64,000 nucleotides of DNA, taken from the NCBI RefSeq assembly GCF_000718135.1, contig NZ_JOEM01000002.1, forward strand, positions 186,001 through 250,000, written 5' to 3'. The DNA is from Streptomyces cyaneofuscatus. GTDB lineage: Bacteria > Actinomycetota > Actinomycetes > Streptomycetales > Streptomycetaceae. This document shows positions 26,201-33,480 of the stretch, one piece after another. The translations under genes and the position numbers were made by a program. The notes under the pieces were generated by a model that was not told the origin of the DNA, did no database searches, and was given only the letters and a program-made list of their open reading frames with translations. Positions within the stretch are counted from its first letter, which is position 1. The number at the start of each line of letters is the position of its first letter.

Positions 26201-27143
26201 CTATGTGGAGCTGTTCTTCTCCCCGATCCAGCAGCTGTCGCAGGTCTTCGACGGCTACCAGCAGGCGGTGATCGGCCTCGGCCGCCTCCGCTCGCTGATG
26301 CGCACCCCGGCGGGAACGCCCCCGGCCGAACAGCCGCTCATCATCGAGAAGTTGCGCGGCGAGGTCGAGTTCGACCAGGTGTCCTTCGGTTACGCGGGTG
26401 GCGGCGGCCAGGAGGTCCTGCACGGGCTCCGGCTCCGCATCGCCCCCGGCGAGACCGTGGCCCTGGTCGGCGCGACCGGCGCGGGCAAGTCCACCGTCGT
26501 CAAACTGCTGGCCCGCTTCTACGATCCGACCGCCGGCACGGTCCGCGTCGACGGCCACGACCTGCGCGATCTCGACCTGGCCGGCTACCGGCGCCGCCTC
26601 GGCCTGGTCCCCCAGGAGCCCCATCTCTTCAGCGGCACCGTCCGGGACGCCATCGCCTACGGGCGCCCCGACGCCACCGACGCCGAGGTGGAGAGCGCGG
26701 CCCGGGCGGTGGGCGCGCACGAGATGATCGCCGGGCTCCGGCTCGGCTACCTCCAGCAGGTGGGGGAGCGGGGCCGCAACCTGTCCGCCGGACAGCGCCA
26801 GCTCCTCGCCCTGGCCCGGGCCGAACTCGTCGACCCGGACGTGCTGTTGCTCGACGAGGCCACCGCCTCGCTCGACCTGGCCACCGAACGCCGGGTCGCC
26901 GCCGCGACGGAGGCCCTGTGCCGCCGCCGTACGACCGTGGTCGTCGCCCACCGGCTGACCACCGCCGCCCGTGCGGACCGGGTGGTCGTCCTCGACGCCG
27001 GAGCCGTCGTCGAGAGCGGAAGCCACACCGAACTCCTCGCGGCGCGGGGCCCGTACCACCGCCTCTGGGAGGCCTTCCGGCAGACGCCGCAGGACCTCGT
27101 TTACACCCCCACCAGTGAACTCGTCAAGGAGAGTGCCCGATGA
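23274..27143 (+). CDS. Fused double ABC exporter with one degenerate ATP site
   Basis: 1289 residues: two complete half-transporters (six-helix membrane domain plus ATPase each) in one chain. NBD1 has Walker A GSAGSGKST (400-408) and LSGGQ (504-508). Its Walker B is VLVLDD, with Asp529 in place of the catalytic Glu. NBD2 has GATGAGKST (1066-1074), LSAGQ (1170) and VLLLDE with Glu1195. One ATP site is therefore canonical and one degenerate, as in heterodimeric exporters. A Pro/Ala/Gly-rich linker of about 100 residues joins the halves. GTG 23274 overlaps the preceding stop. Its cargo is unknown; an exporter inside a sulfur-scavenging operon is unexpected. Confidence 0.92.
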   Translation: MTDCTTRGGAGPLQQKPGTGTAQPPDAAPPAPGWARRLLAYCLRHRTDLFLAFGAALVAALATATLPLVLRHVVDGVAGSTTSSLTPWIGLFAALGAVRFAASFTRRYRSGRLSLGVQYDLRNDAFAALLRLGGAQQDGLRTGQVVSRSISDITLIQTLLQFLPNLTGNVLMFVISLVFMAWLSPLLTVVALIVGPLLYAIALRSRRDLIPANWHAQQEAAEVASTVEANVTGVRVVKGFGQESRELTGLEERARTLFASRLRVVRFTSRYNPALQAVPALGQVAVLALGGWMALHGRISLGTFLAFTTYLGSFVTPVRQVATLLTVWQQARAGAERVLEVVDEAPVITDAPDARDLPDDPGHPPALAWRDVTFAYGDEAPLLDGFTLDVRPGETVALIGSAGSGKSTAAALLPRFYDVPSGSVTVDGTDVRQLSLASLRSRIGYVFEESLLLSDTVRANIAYGAPDATDEQIREAARIARADEFIERLPKGYDTVVGEQGLTLSGGQRQRISLARALAADPAVLVLDDATSAIDAQVEAQIHARLHEATRRRTTLIVAHRRSTLELTDRIAVLDSGRITDTGTLDELRSRSPLFRTLLSTAEPTASEPVPEAPAGGVTEALWLRDEAAGADTEEGTAVRAAQALAEAAATSGPGRGGPGGGVLGSAPPSAELIAGLARLPLPAADPKVTTAQAVAADREFHLGTLLRPFRVPLLLGLLLVALDAAAQIAVPVLVRHGVDHGVARQAGGVLLAAAAVAGLVTALNWLIGVAQVRTTGRTGERLLYTLRVKTFAQLQRLGLDYYERELGGRIMTRMTTDVDALSTFLQTGLITAVVSLLTVLGVLVTLLVIDAGLAVVLLVALPVLIAATALFRHYSVPAYREARERVSAVNACLQENVTAIRVTQAFRREQHNARDFAQLAWGFRDSRLRAQRYMGTFFPFVEFLGTLSTAAVLVVGAVQVRSGELSAGTLIAFLLYVELFFSPIQQLSQVFDGYQQAVIGLGRLRSLMRTPAGTPPAEQPLIIEKLRGEVEFDQVSFGYAGGGGQEVLHGLRLRIAPGETVALVGATGAGKSTVVKLLARFYDPTAGTVRVDGHDLRDLDLAGYRRRLGLVPQEPHLFSGTVRDAIAYGRPDATDAEVESAARAVGAHEMIAGLRLGYLQQVGERGRNLSAGQRQLLALARAELVDPDVLLLDEATASLDLATERRVAAATEALCRRRTTVVVAHRLTTAARADRVVVLDAGAVVESGSHTELLAARGPYHRLWEAFRQTPQDLVYTPTSELVKESAR

Positions 27144-28174
27144 CCGAATACCGCAACCTCGGCCGCACCGGCGTCCAGGTCAGCCCCCTCGCGCTGGGCA
27201 CCATGATGTTCGGCGCCCGGGGCAACACCGATCACGGTGACAGCATCCGGATCATCCACCACGCCCTGGACTCCGGCATCAACTTCGTCGACACCGCCGA
27301 CGTCTACTCGCAGGGTGAGTCGGAGACCATCGTCGGCAAGGCGCTCGCGGGCGGCCGGCGCGACAACGTGGTGCTGGCCACCAAGTTCCACGGCCGGCTG
27401 GGCGACGATCCCAACGAGTTCGGCAACAGCCGCCGTTGGATCATCCGCGAGGTGGAGAACAGCCTGCGCCGGCTCGGCACGGACTGGATCGACCTCTACC
27501 AGGTCCACCGCCCCGAGCCCGACACCGACTTCGACGAGACGCTCGGCGCCCTGACCGACCTGGTCGGCCAGGGCAAGATCCGCTACATCGGCACCTCCAC
27601 CTTCGAGCCCTCCGCGATCGTGGAAGGCCAGTGGATCGCCGAGCGCCGGGGCCGCGAACGCGTCGTCGCCGAGCAGCCCCCGTACTCGCTGCTCGCCCGG
27701 GGCATCGAGCGCGAGGTGCTGCCGGTGGCGCAGCGGTACGGGCTCGGCGTGCTGTCCTGGAGCCCGCTGGCCGGCGGCTGGCTGACCGGCCGCTACCGCA
27801 AGGGTGGCGAGCAGCCGGCCTCCAGCCGCGCCGAGCGCCAGGCGGCCCGCTTCGACATCACCGCGCCCGAGAACGCGGCCAAGCTGGAGGCCGCCGACGC
27901 GCTGGCGGTCCTGGCGGAGGAGGCGGGCCTCACCCTCGTCCAGCTCGCCCTGGCCTTCGTGCTGGAGCACCCGGCCGTCACCTCGGCGATCATCGGGCCG
28001 CGCACCTTCGAGCAGTTGGAGAGCCAGCTCGGCGCCGACAAGGTGAGGCTGAGCCGGGACGTCCTCGACCGGATCGACGAGATCGTTCCGCCCGGCATCA
28101 ACTTGTCGGCGCGTGACGGCGGTTACGTGCCTCCGGCCCTCAACGACGCGTCGCTGCGTCGCCGTTCGGTTTGA
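27140..28174 (+). CDS. Aldo/keto reductase
   Basis: 344 residues, (beta/alpha)8 NADPH-dependent oxidoreductase. The tetrad is Asp51 and Tyr56 (NFVDTADVYSQGE), Lys82 (VVLATKFHG) and His123 (LYQVHRPEP). AIIGPRTFEQLESQ near the end binds the cofactor phosphate. ATG 27140 overlaps the exporter stop (ATGA), so it is the last gene of the coupled operon. It could reduce the aldehyde released when a sulfonate is split by the monooxygenase; this is inference from context. A short hairpin (28173-28192) overlaps the stop. Confidence 0.92.
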   Translation: MTEYRNLGRTGVQVSPLALGTMMFGARGNTDHGDSIRIIHHALDSGINFVDTADVYSQGESETIVGKALAGGRRDNVVLATKFHGRLGDDPNEFGNSRRWIIREVENSLRRLGTDWIDLYQVHRPEPDTDFDETLGALTDLVGQGKIRYIGTSTFEPSAIVEGQWIAERRGRERVVAEQPPYSLLARGIEREVLPVAQRYGLGVLSWSPLAGGWLTGRYRKGGEQPASSRAERQAARFDITAPENAAKLEAADALAVLAEEAGLTLVQLALAFVLEHPAVTSAIIGPRTFEQLESQLGADKVRLSRDVLDRIDEIVPPGINLSARDGGYVPPALNDASLRRRSV

Positions 28175-28192
28175 CCGCCGAGGAGGGCGGTC
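28173..28192. terminator. Short hairpin between convergent aldo-keto reductase and GH5 genes
   Basis: GACCGCC (28173-28179) pairs with GGCGGTC (28186-28192). It lies in the 22-bp gap between two convergent genes. Confidence 0.5.
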
Positions 28193-28196
28193 GGGG

Positions 28197-29276
28197 TCAC
28201 TGGCGGATGCGCTCGCGGATCCAGACCCCGGCCTCCTTCAGGACCCCGGTCCCCGTCCAGTTGGAGCCGTTGCAGGTGCCGGTCTTGAAGACGGCACCGG
28301 AGCGGTGGTCGTCGGAGTAGTTCCAGTTGGTCCAGGAGATCTTCTTGCGCTTCATCAGGTCGAGGTAACGCTGCGACATCGCGAAGTCGTTGGCGCCCTC
28401 GCCCGCGTAGTTCTGCGTCCCGAACTCCGTGACGAAGACGGGCAGTTTGTCGGAGGCCCGGTCCAGGGCGCTCAGGTACGCCTCGCGGTGCGACGCCGCG
28501 TAGAAGTGGAAGGTGTACATGATGTTCGAGGCGCGGACCGGGTTGTTCACGACCTCCGACTCGTTCGAGCCCTCCGAGACCCCGAACGAGGACCAGGCGC
28601 GCGTCCCGACCAGGACCACCGCGTCCGGGTCCTGCGCCCGGATCACCGGGATGATCTGCTCGGAGTAGGACTTGATGGCCGACCAGCTCACCCCCGAGGG
28701 CTCGTTGGCGATCTCGTAGAGCACGCCCGGGTGGTCCTTGTACTTCTTCGCCATCGCGGTGAAGAAGGTCTTGGCCCGCGCGAGGTTCGCGTTCGGGTCG
28801 CCCGGGGTGAGCATGTGCCAGTCGATGACCGCGTACATGCCGCGTGCGTGCGCCGCGTCGATGAACTTCTGCGCCCGGGCGGTGAATCCGGCCGGATCGG
28901 TCTCGTACCCGCCCTCCTGTACGTAGGTGGAGACCCGCAGCACGTCGGCGCGCCAGTCGGTGGCCAGGGCGTTGAGCGACCCGTCGGTGACGCACTGGGC
29001 GTACCACTGGGTGCCGTGGGTGCTCATGCCGTTGAGGGCGACCGCCTGGCCGGAGGCGTTACAGAGCTGCCGGCCGCAGACGGAGAGCTGGCCGTTGGCC
29101 GCGAGCGGGGTGGCGGCGGTGGGGGCGGCGGGGGCCGGTGCGGCCCCCGCCCGGACGGGGGCTAGGAGTGCGGTGACCACGCCGAGTGCGGACGCGGCGA
29201 GCAGGGCCTTGCGGGTGAATCCGCGCCGGCCGTCCGTGGGGACGGGCTCGGTGGGGGAGGTGGTGCGCTGGTACAT
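28197..29276 (-). CDS. Secreted GH5 endoglucanase (cellulase)
   Basis: 359 residues. A twin-arginine signal (RRGFTRKALLAASALGVVTALLAP) exports it. The GH5 barrel carries the acid/base Glu192 in YEIANEPSG and the nucleophile Glu284 in VFVTEFGTQ, plus MYAVIDWHML. It would hydrolyse beta-1,4-glucan internally. No carbohydrate-binding module is attached. ATG 29276 gives the best signal peptide; an in-frame start lies 16 codons upstream. The promoter has a palindrome just above the -35 box, suggesting control by a sugar-responsive repressor. Confidence 0.92.
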   Translation of the reverse strand: MYQRTTSPTEPVPTDGRRGFTRKALLAASALGVVTALLAPVRAGAAPAPAAPTAATPLAANGQLSVCGRQLCNASGQAVALNGMSTHGTQWYAQCVTDGSLNALATDWRADVLRVSTYVQEGGYETDPAGFTARAQKFIDAAHARGMYAVIDWHMLTPGDPNANLARAKTFFTAMAKKYKDHPGVLYEIANEPSGVSWSAIKSYSEQIIPVIRAQDPDAVVLVGTRAWSSFGVSEGSNESEVVNNPVRASNIMYTFHFYAASHREAYLSALDRASDKLPVFVTEFGTQNYAGEGANDFAMSQRYLDLMKRKKISWTNWNYSDDHRSGAVFKTGTCNGSNWTGTGVLKEAGVWIRERIRQ

Positions 29277-29326
29277 GGTGGTGCTCCCTTCGGGTGGGGG
29301 TGGGAGACGCCATGGCGGCAGCACTG

Positions 29327-29356
29327 AAAGTAAAGCTTCCTTCCAATTGCCGTCAA
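29327..29356 (-). promoter_or_regulatory. Promoter of the GH5 gene
   Basis: On the minus strand, TTGACG (29351-29356) and TACTTT (29327-29332) are 18 bp apart, with a start site near 29320 and a 5' leader of about 45 nt. Confidence 0.6.
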
Positions 29357-29364
29357 CAGTGTTG

Positions 29365-29375
29365 GGAAACTTTCC
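29365..29375 (-). promoter_or_regulatory. Palindromic operator candidate GGAAAGTTTCC upstream of GH5
   Basis: An 11-bp perfect palindrome (GGAAA-N-TTTCC) sits 8 bp above the -35 box. A degenerate purine-rich relative overlaps the -10 box. Similar GAAA/TTTC palindromes are typical of LacI- or ROK-type sites before polysaccharidase genes; the binder is not identified here. Confidence 0.5.
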
Positions 29376-29435
29376 TGTCTATTGCCGCACGCGAGTGAAG
29401 GGGCCCCGAAGAGCCCCTGGGCCTCGTGCTGTTGC

Positions 29436-29831
29436 TCAGCCCTGCGGCAGCGGGTACACCGCCAGCGAGAACGAGTGGCCCGCCGGATCCCCGTACACCC
29501 GGACATCGCGCGGACCGCTGTTGCTGTCACCGGTGTCGACGGGCCGGGCCCCGAGCGAGATCGCCTCGCGCTCGGCCTCGTCGATGTCGTCACGGCTCAC
29601 CAGGATCCGCAGATGCGCCTGCTGGGAATCCTCCGGCCGGGGCCAGCTCGGCGGTGCGTAGCCGTGGTCCCGGCGGATCGCCAGCCGGACGCCGTCGTTG
29701 CCGACGATCTCCACGAAGTCGGGGTCGGAGCCGATCCGTATCTCGGCGTCGAGCAGACCGGCGTAGAACTCGGCCAGCTCCATGGGTTCGGCACAGTCAA
29801 GGACGAGGACGCTCGTTTTCTCCACAGTCAT
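29436..29831 (-). CDS. VOC-family (glyoxalase/bleomycin-resistance-like) protein
   Basis: 131 residues with the paired beta-alpha-beta-beta-beta modules of the vicinal oxygen chelate fold: SVLVLDCAEPMELAEFYAGLL in the first half and FGDPAGHSF-like VYGDPAGHSFSLAVY at the end. Members act as metal-dependent lyases or dioxygenases, or bind drugs. Too few metal ligands are visible to choose. ATG 29831 is used; the frame extends upstream without a plausible start. It is divergent from an MFS pump 98 bp away. Confidence 0.85.
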   Translation of the reverse strand: MTVEKTSVLVLDCAEPMELAEFYAGLLDAEIRIGSDPDFVEIVGNDGVRLAIRRDHGYAPPSWPRPEDSQQAHLRILVSRDDIDEAEREAISLGARPVDTGDSNSGPRDVRVYGDPAGHSFSLAVYPLPQG

Positions 29832-29872
29832 GCGGGAACAGGTACCCCCGGCCACCCCGGACACGCCGTGCA

Positions 29873-29896
29873 CCGGATGTCCGGATGTCCGGATGA
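29873..29896. repeat. Three tandem octamers CCGGATGT/A between VOC and MFS genes
   Basis: CCGGATGT occurs at 29873-29880 and 29881-29888, and CCGGATGA at 29889-29896. The repeats occupy the centre of a short divergent promoter region and could be a regulator-binding array. Confidence 0.55.
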
Positions 29897-29928
29897 GGAA
29901 ACCCCCGGCCCGATCTAAGGTGCGAACC

Positions 29929-31431
29929 ATGGCAGAGAGCGCGGCGCGACCCGGCCCGGGCGGACGGGACGCCGCCCCCGACACCGGCCCCGACCCCCGG
30001 CGCTGGAGGGCCCTGGCGGTCTGTCTGGTGGCGGGGTTCATGACCCTGCTGGACGTCTCCATCGTCAATGTGGCCCTCCCGTCCATCAGGGAAGGGCTGA
30101 ACACCCCCGAGTCCGACCTCCAGTGGGTGCTCTCCGGCTACGCCCTCGCCTTCGGCCTCTTCCTGATCCCCTCGGGCCGCCTCGGCGACGCGCGCGGCCG
30201 CCGGGCGGTCTTCATGGCCGGACTCGCCCTGTTCACCCTGGCCTCCGCCGCCTGCGGAGCCGCCCAGTCCAGCATGTGGCTGGTCATCGCCCGACTGGTC
30301 CAGGGCATCGCGGGCGGCCTGATCTCGCCGCAGATCTCCGCGCTGATCCAGCAGATGTTCTCCGGGCGCGAGCGCGGCCGCGCCTTCGGCATGTTCGGTA
30401 CGGTCGTCGGGATCTCGACCGCCGTCGGCCCGCTGCTCGGCGGGCTGCTCATCCAGGCGGCGGGCCCCGACCACGGCTGGCGCTGGGTCTTCTACGTCAA
30501 CCTCCCGCTCGGTGCCGTCTGCCTCCTGCTGGCCCACCGCCTCCTCCCCGACACGCCCTCCGCCGGCCGGGTCCGCCCGCGCGACCTGGACCCGGTCGGC
30601 GTCCTGCTCCTGGGCGCCGGGGTCCTCGCCCTGCTGCTGCCCTTCGTCCAGGCCCAGCAGTGGCCCGGCAACGGCAAGTGGCTCCTGGTCGTGCTCGCCG
30701 CCGCCCTGCTCGGCGCCTTCGTCGCCTGGGAGGCCCGGTGCGCGGGCGGGCCGACCCACCCGGTGCTGGACCTCTCGCTGTTCCGGCTGCGCTCCTACTG
30801 GCTGGGGTGCCTGCTGATCCTGCTCTACTTCGCCGGGTTCACCTCGATCTTCTTCGTCACGACCCTCTACCTCCAGTCGGGCCTGAACTACTCCGCGCTC
30901 CAGGCCGGACTCGCCATCACCCCCTTCGCCCTCGGGTCCGGGGTCGCGGCGTCGATCGGCGGCCGGCTCGTCGGGCGGTTCGGCCGCCCGCTGGTGGTGG
31001 CCGGGCTCACGATGGTCGCCCTCGGCCTCGCGGGCACCGCGCTCGCCGTCCACTGGGTCCCGGGCAGCGGCGCGGGCTGGGCGATGGCCGCACCCCTGCT
31101 CCTCGCCGGACTCGGCAGCGGTCTGGTGATCGCCCCGAACCAGACGCTGACCCTGGCCGAGGTCCCCGTACCCCGGGCCGGAAGCGCCGGAGGTACCCTC
31201 CAGACCGGGCAGCGGGTCGGCTCCGCGGTGGGGATCGCGGCCGTGGGCGCGGTGTTCTTCGCCCAGGTCGGCACGGCGGGCTGGGCCGACGCGTACGACC
31301 ACGGCCTGATCGTCTCGGTCGCCTTCGTCCTGGCCGCACTGATCGTGGCGCTGGCCGATGTCGGAGCCGACCGGCGGGGCAGACGACGTGAACGGAAAGA
31401 ACGCACCGATCCGACGAGGAGCGCGGCATGA
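29929..31431 (+). CDS. MFS drug-efflux transporter (DHA2, 14-segment type)
   Basis: 500 residues, membrane. Motif C-like and DHA2 features are visible: MTLLDVSIVNVALPSI in segment 1, WVLSGYALAFGLFLIPSGRLGDARGRR (motif A) and GIAGGLISPQISALIQ. The length and membrane pattern fit 14 segments. It expels small hydrophobic compounds by proton antiport. The stop overlaps the next gene's ATG (ATGA). Coupling to a GST-like quinone reductase suggests export or detoxification of quinone-type molecules. Confidence 0.92.
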   Translation: MAESAARPGPGGRDAAPDTGPDPRRWRALAVCLVAGFMTLLDVSIVNVALPSIREGLNTPESDLQWVLSGYALAFGLFLIPSGRLGDARGRRAVFMAGLALFTLASAACGAAQSSMWLVIARLVQGIAGGLISPQISALIQQMFSGRERGRAFGMFGTVVGISTAVGPLLGGLLIQAAGPDHGWRWVFYVNLPLGAVCLLLAHRLLPDTPSAGRVRPRDLDPVGVLLLGAGVLALLLPFVQAQQWPGNGKWLLVVLAAALLGAFVAWEARCAGGPTHPVLDLSLFRLRSYWLGCLLILLYFAGFTSIFFVTTLYLQSGLNYSALQAGLAITPFALGSGVAASIGGRLVGRFGRPLVVAGLTMVALGLAGTALAVHWVPGSGAGWAMAAPLLLAGLGSGLVIAPNQTLTLAEVPVPRAGSAGGTLQTGQRVGSAVGIAAVGAVFFAQVGTAGWADAYDHGLIVSVAFVLAALIVALADVGADRRGRRRERKERTDPTRSAA

Positions 31432-32465
31432 GCGACACATCCGGCAAGAGCGCCGGGAGCGACGGCAACACCTCCTACGGCCACAAGCCGTTCAAGCGGT
31501 CCCGCAGCCACTTCGCCGACCGCATCACCGCCGACGGCCGCGACGGCTGGCCCGTCGAGCCGGGCCGCTACCGGCTCGTCGTCAGCCGGGCCTGCCCCTG
31601 GGCCAGCCGCGCCCTGGTCTCCCGGCGCCTCCTCGGCCTGGAGGACGCCCTCTCCCTCGCCGTCACCGACCCCATCCAGGACGACCGCAGCTGGCGCTTC
31701 ACCCTCGACCCCGGCGACCAGGACCCGGTGCTCGGTATCCGCTACCTGAGCGAGGCGTACGACGCCCGGGAGCGCGACTACCCCGGCGGCGTCAGTGTGC
31801 CCGCGATCGTCGACGTACCGAGCGGGCAGCTGGTCACCAACGACTACCAGCAACTCACCCTGGACCTCGCCACCGAGTGGACCGCCCTGCACCGCCCCGG
31901 CGCCCCCGACCTCTACCCCGAGCCGCTGCGCGCGGAGATCGACGAGGTCATGGAGGGCATCTACCGGGACATCAACAACGGGGTCTACAAGGCGGGGTTC
32001 GCCAGCACCCAAGAGGATTACGCGGAAGCCTACAAGGCACTCTTCGCCCGCCTCGACCAGGTCTCCGCCCGCCTCGCCGACCGCCGCTACCTGGTCGGCG
32101 ACACCATCACCGAGGCCGACATCCGGCTCTTCACCACCCTGGTCCGCTTCGACGCGGTCTACCACGGCCACTTCAAGTGCAACCGTACGAAGATCACCGA
32201 GGACCCCGTCCTGTGGGCGTACGTCCGCGACCTCTACCAGACCCCCGGGTTCGGGGACACGGTCGACTTCGACCACATCAAGCGCCACTACTATCAGGTG
32301 CACACGGGCATCAACCCGACCGGCATCGTCCCCCTCGGCCCCGACCTCTCCGGCTGGACCACCCCGCACCACCGCGAACAGCTCGGCGGCCGCCCGTTCG
32401 GTGACGGCACGCCGCCGGGACCCGTACGGGACGACGAGCGGGTCACACCGGTCGACCGGGTCTGA
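31428..32465 (+). CDS. Glutathionyl-hydroquinone-reductase-like GST-family protein
   Basis: 345 residues. Thioredoxin-like N-domain with the redox Cys in SRACPWASRAL (Cys56-Pro-Trp), typical of Xi-class GST / GS-hydroquinone reductases, and an all-helical C-domain (DTITEADIRLFTTLVRFD). The family splits thiol conjugates of hydroquinones. Streptomycetes make mycothiol rather than glutathione, so a mycothiol conjugate is the more likely substrate; this is inference. It is translationally coupled to the MFS pump. Confidence 0.9.
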   Translation: MSDTSGKSAGSDGNTSYGHKPFKRSRSHFADRITADGRDGWPVEPGRYRLVVSRACPWASRALVSRRLLGLEDALSLAVTDPIQDDRSWRFTLDPGDQDPVLGIRYLSEAYDARERDYPGGVSVPAIVDVPSGQLVTNDYQQLTLDLATEWTALHRPGAPDLYPEPLRAEIDEVMEGIYRDINNGVYKAGFASTQEDYAEAYKALFARLDQVSARLADRRYLVGDTITEADIRLFTTLVRFDAVYHGHFKCNRTKITEDPVLWAYVRDLYQTPGFGDTVDFDHIKRHYYQVHTGINPTGIVPLGPDLSGWTTPHHREQLGGRPFGDGTPPGPVRDDERVTPVDRV

Positions 32466-32472
32466 GTCCGCC

Positions 32473-33354
32473 TCAGCTCACCCGGGGCGGGGGCGGCGGC
32501 GGGGCGAGGGTGTCGGCGGCGAGCGGGGAGCGGGCCAGCACCACACAGCCCGTGGCGATCAGCCCCAGCCCGGCCAGCTCGGGCAGCAGCCACCAGCCGG
32601 TGCGCAGCTCCTCCTCGAAGAGCGTCACCCCGTACAGGATGCTGATCAGCGCGTCCCCGAGCGTCAGCATCGGCTGAACGGCCACCAGGCTGCCCGCGTG
32701 CAGGGCGTTCTGGAGCAGGAAGAGGGCTCCCACCCCGGCCGCGGCCGTCGCGTAGAGCTGCCAGGACGTCAGCAGCGCGACGGCTCCGCCGTCCGGGCCC
32801 AGGTGCGACATCGCGTCCTTCATCAGCGCCGCCGTCAGCGCGTAGCCGCAGGCGGCGGCCAGCCCCAGCAGGGCCGCCCGGGCGTTGCCGCGCACCCGCA
32901 GCGCGGCGACGATCAGCACCGTCTCGAACGCCCCGGTCAGCAGCAGTGTCGGGACCCAGTCAGCGCCCCGTACGGAGTCGGTGCCGTCGACCGGCGCGGC
33001 CGACGCGAGCCCGATGGCGAGGCCGACGGTCACCGCGGCGACGCCGTACCAGACCGTGCGCGGCGCCCGGACCCGCATCATCCAGCCGGCCAGCAGCAGG
33101 GTCGCGGGCAGCTCGATGACGAAGATCGGCTGCACCACCGAGATCGGCCCGGTCGCCAGGGCCACCGCCTGACAGACGGCGGCCACGATCACCAGGGCGA
33201 TCCCGGCCAGCCACACCTTCTGGCGGATCAGATGGCCGATCAGGGAGAGGTGCAGCGCCTCGCTGTCGGGCACCTTCATCGCGGCCCGGCGCTGGAGCAC
33301 CGAGGCGGAGCCGTTGCTCAGGGCGGTCAGGACGGCGAAGAGGACACTGATCAC
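32473..33354 (-). CDS. DMT-superfamily (EamA-like) membrane transporter
   Basis: 293 residues, eight to ten hydrophobic segments in two related halves, ending in a Pro-rich tail (APPPPPP). Opening ISVLFAVLTALSNGSASVLQRRAAM matches actinobacterial DMT permeases related to magnesium or metabolite export. GTG 33354 is the most upstream start that keeps the first membrane segment next to the N-terminus; no strong ribosome site is seen, so the start is provisional. It converges on the GST gene with only 7 bp between. Confidence 0.85.
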   Translation of the reverse strand: MISVLFAVLTALSNGSASVLQRRAAMKVPDSEALHLSLIGHLIRQKVWLAGIALVIVAAVCQAVALATGPISVVQPIFVIELPATLLLAGWMMRVRAPRTVWYGVAAVTVGLAIGLASAAPVDGTDSVRGADWVPTLLLTGAFETVLIVAALRVRGNARAALLGLAAACGYALTAALMKDAMSHLGPDGGAVALLTSWQLYATAAAGVGALFLLQNALHAGSLVAVQPMLTLGDALISILYGVTLFEEELRTGWWLLPELAGLGLIATGCVVLARSPLAADTLAPPPPPPRVS

Positions 33355-33480
33355 CGGTTCATCATGGGGCGGGCGGGGGAGGAGCGCGCGGGGCGTGGGG
33401 CCGGTGGGCGTAACGCCGTAACTCCCGGAGCCCGAGGTTGCGGACCGTACCTGTCCGCATGCGCCGCTACCGTACGGACC

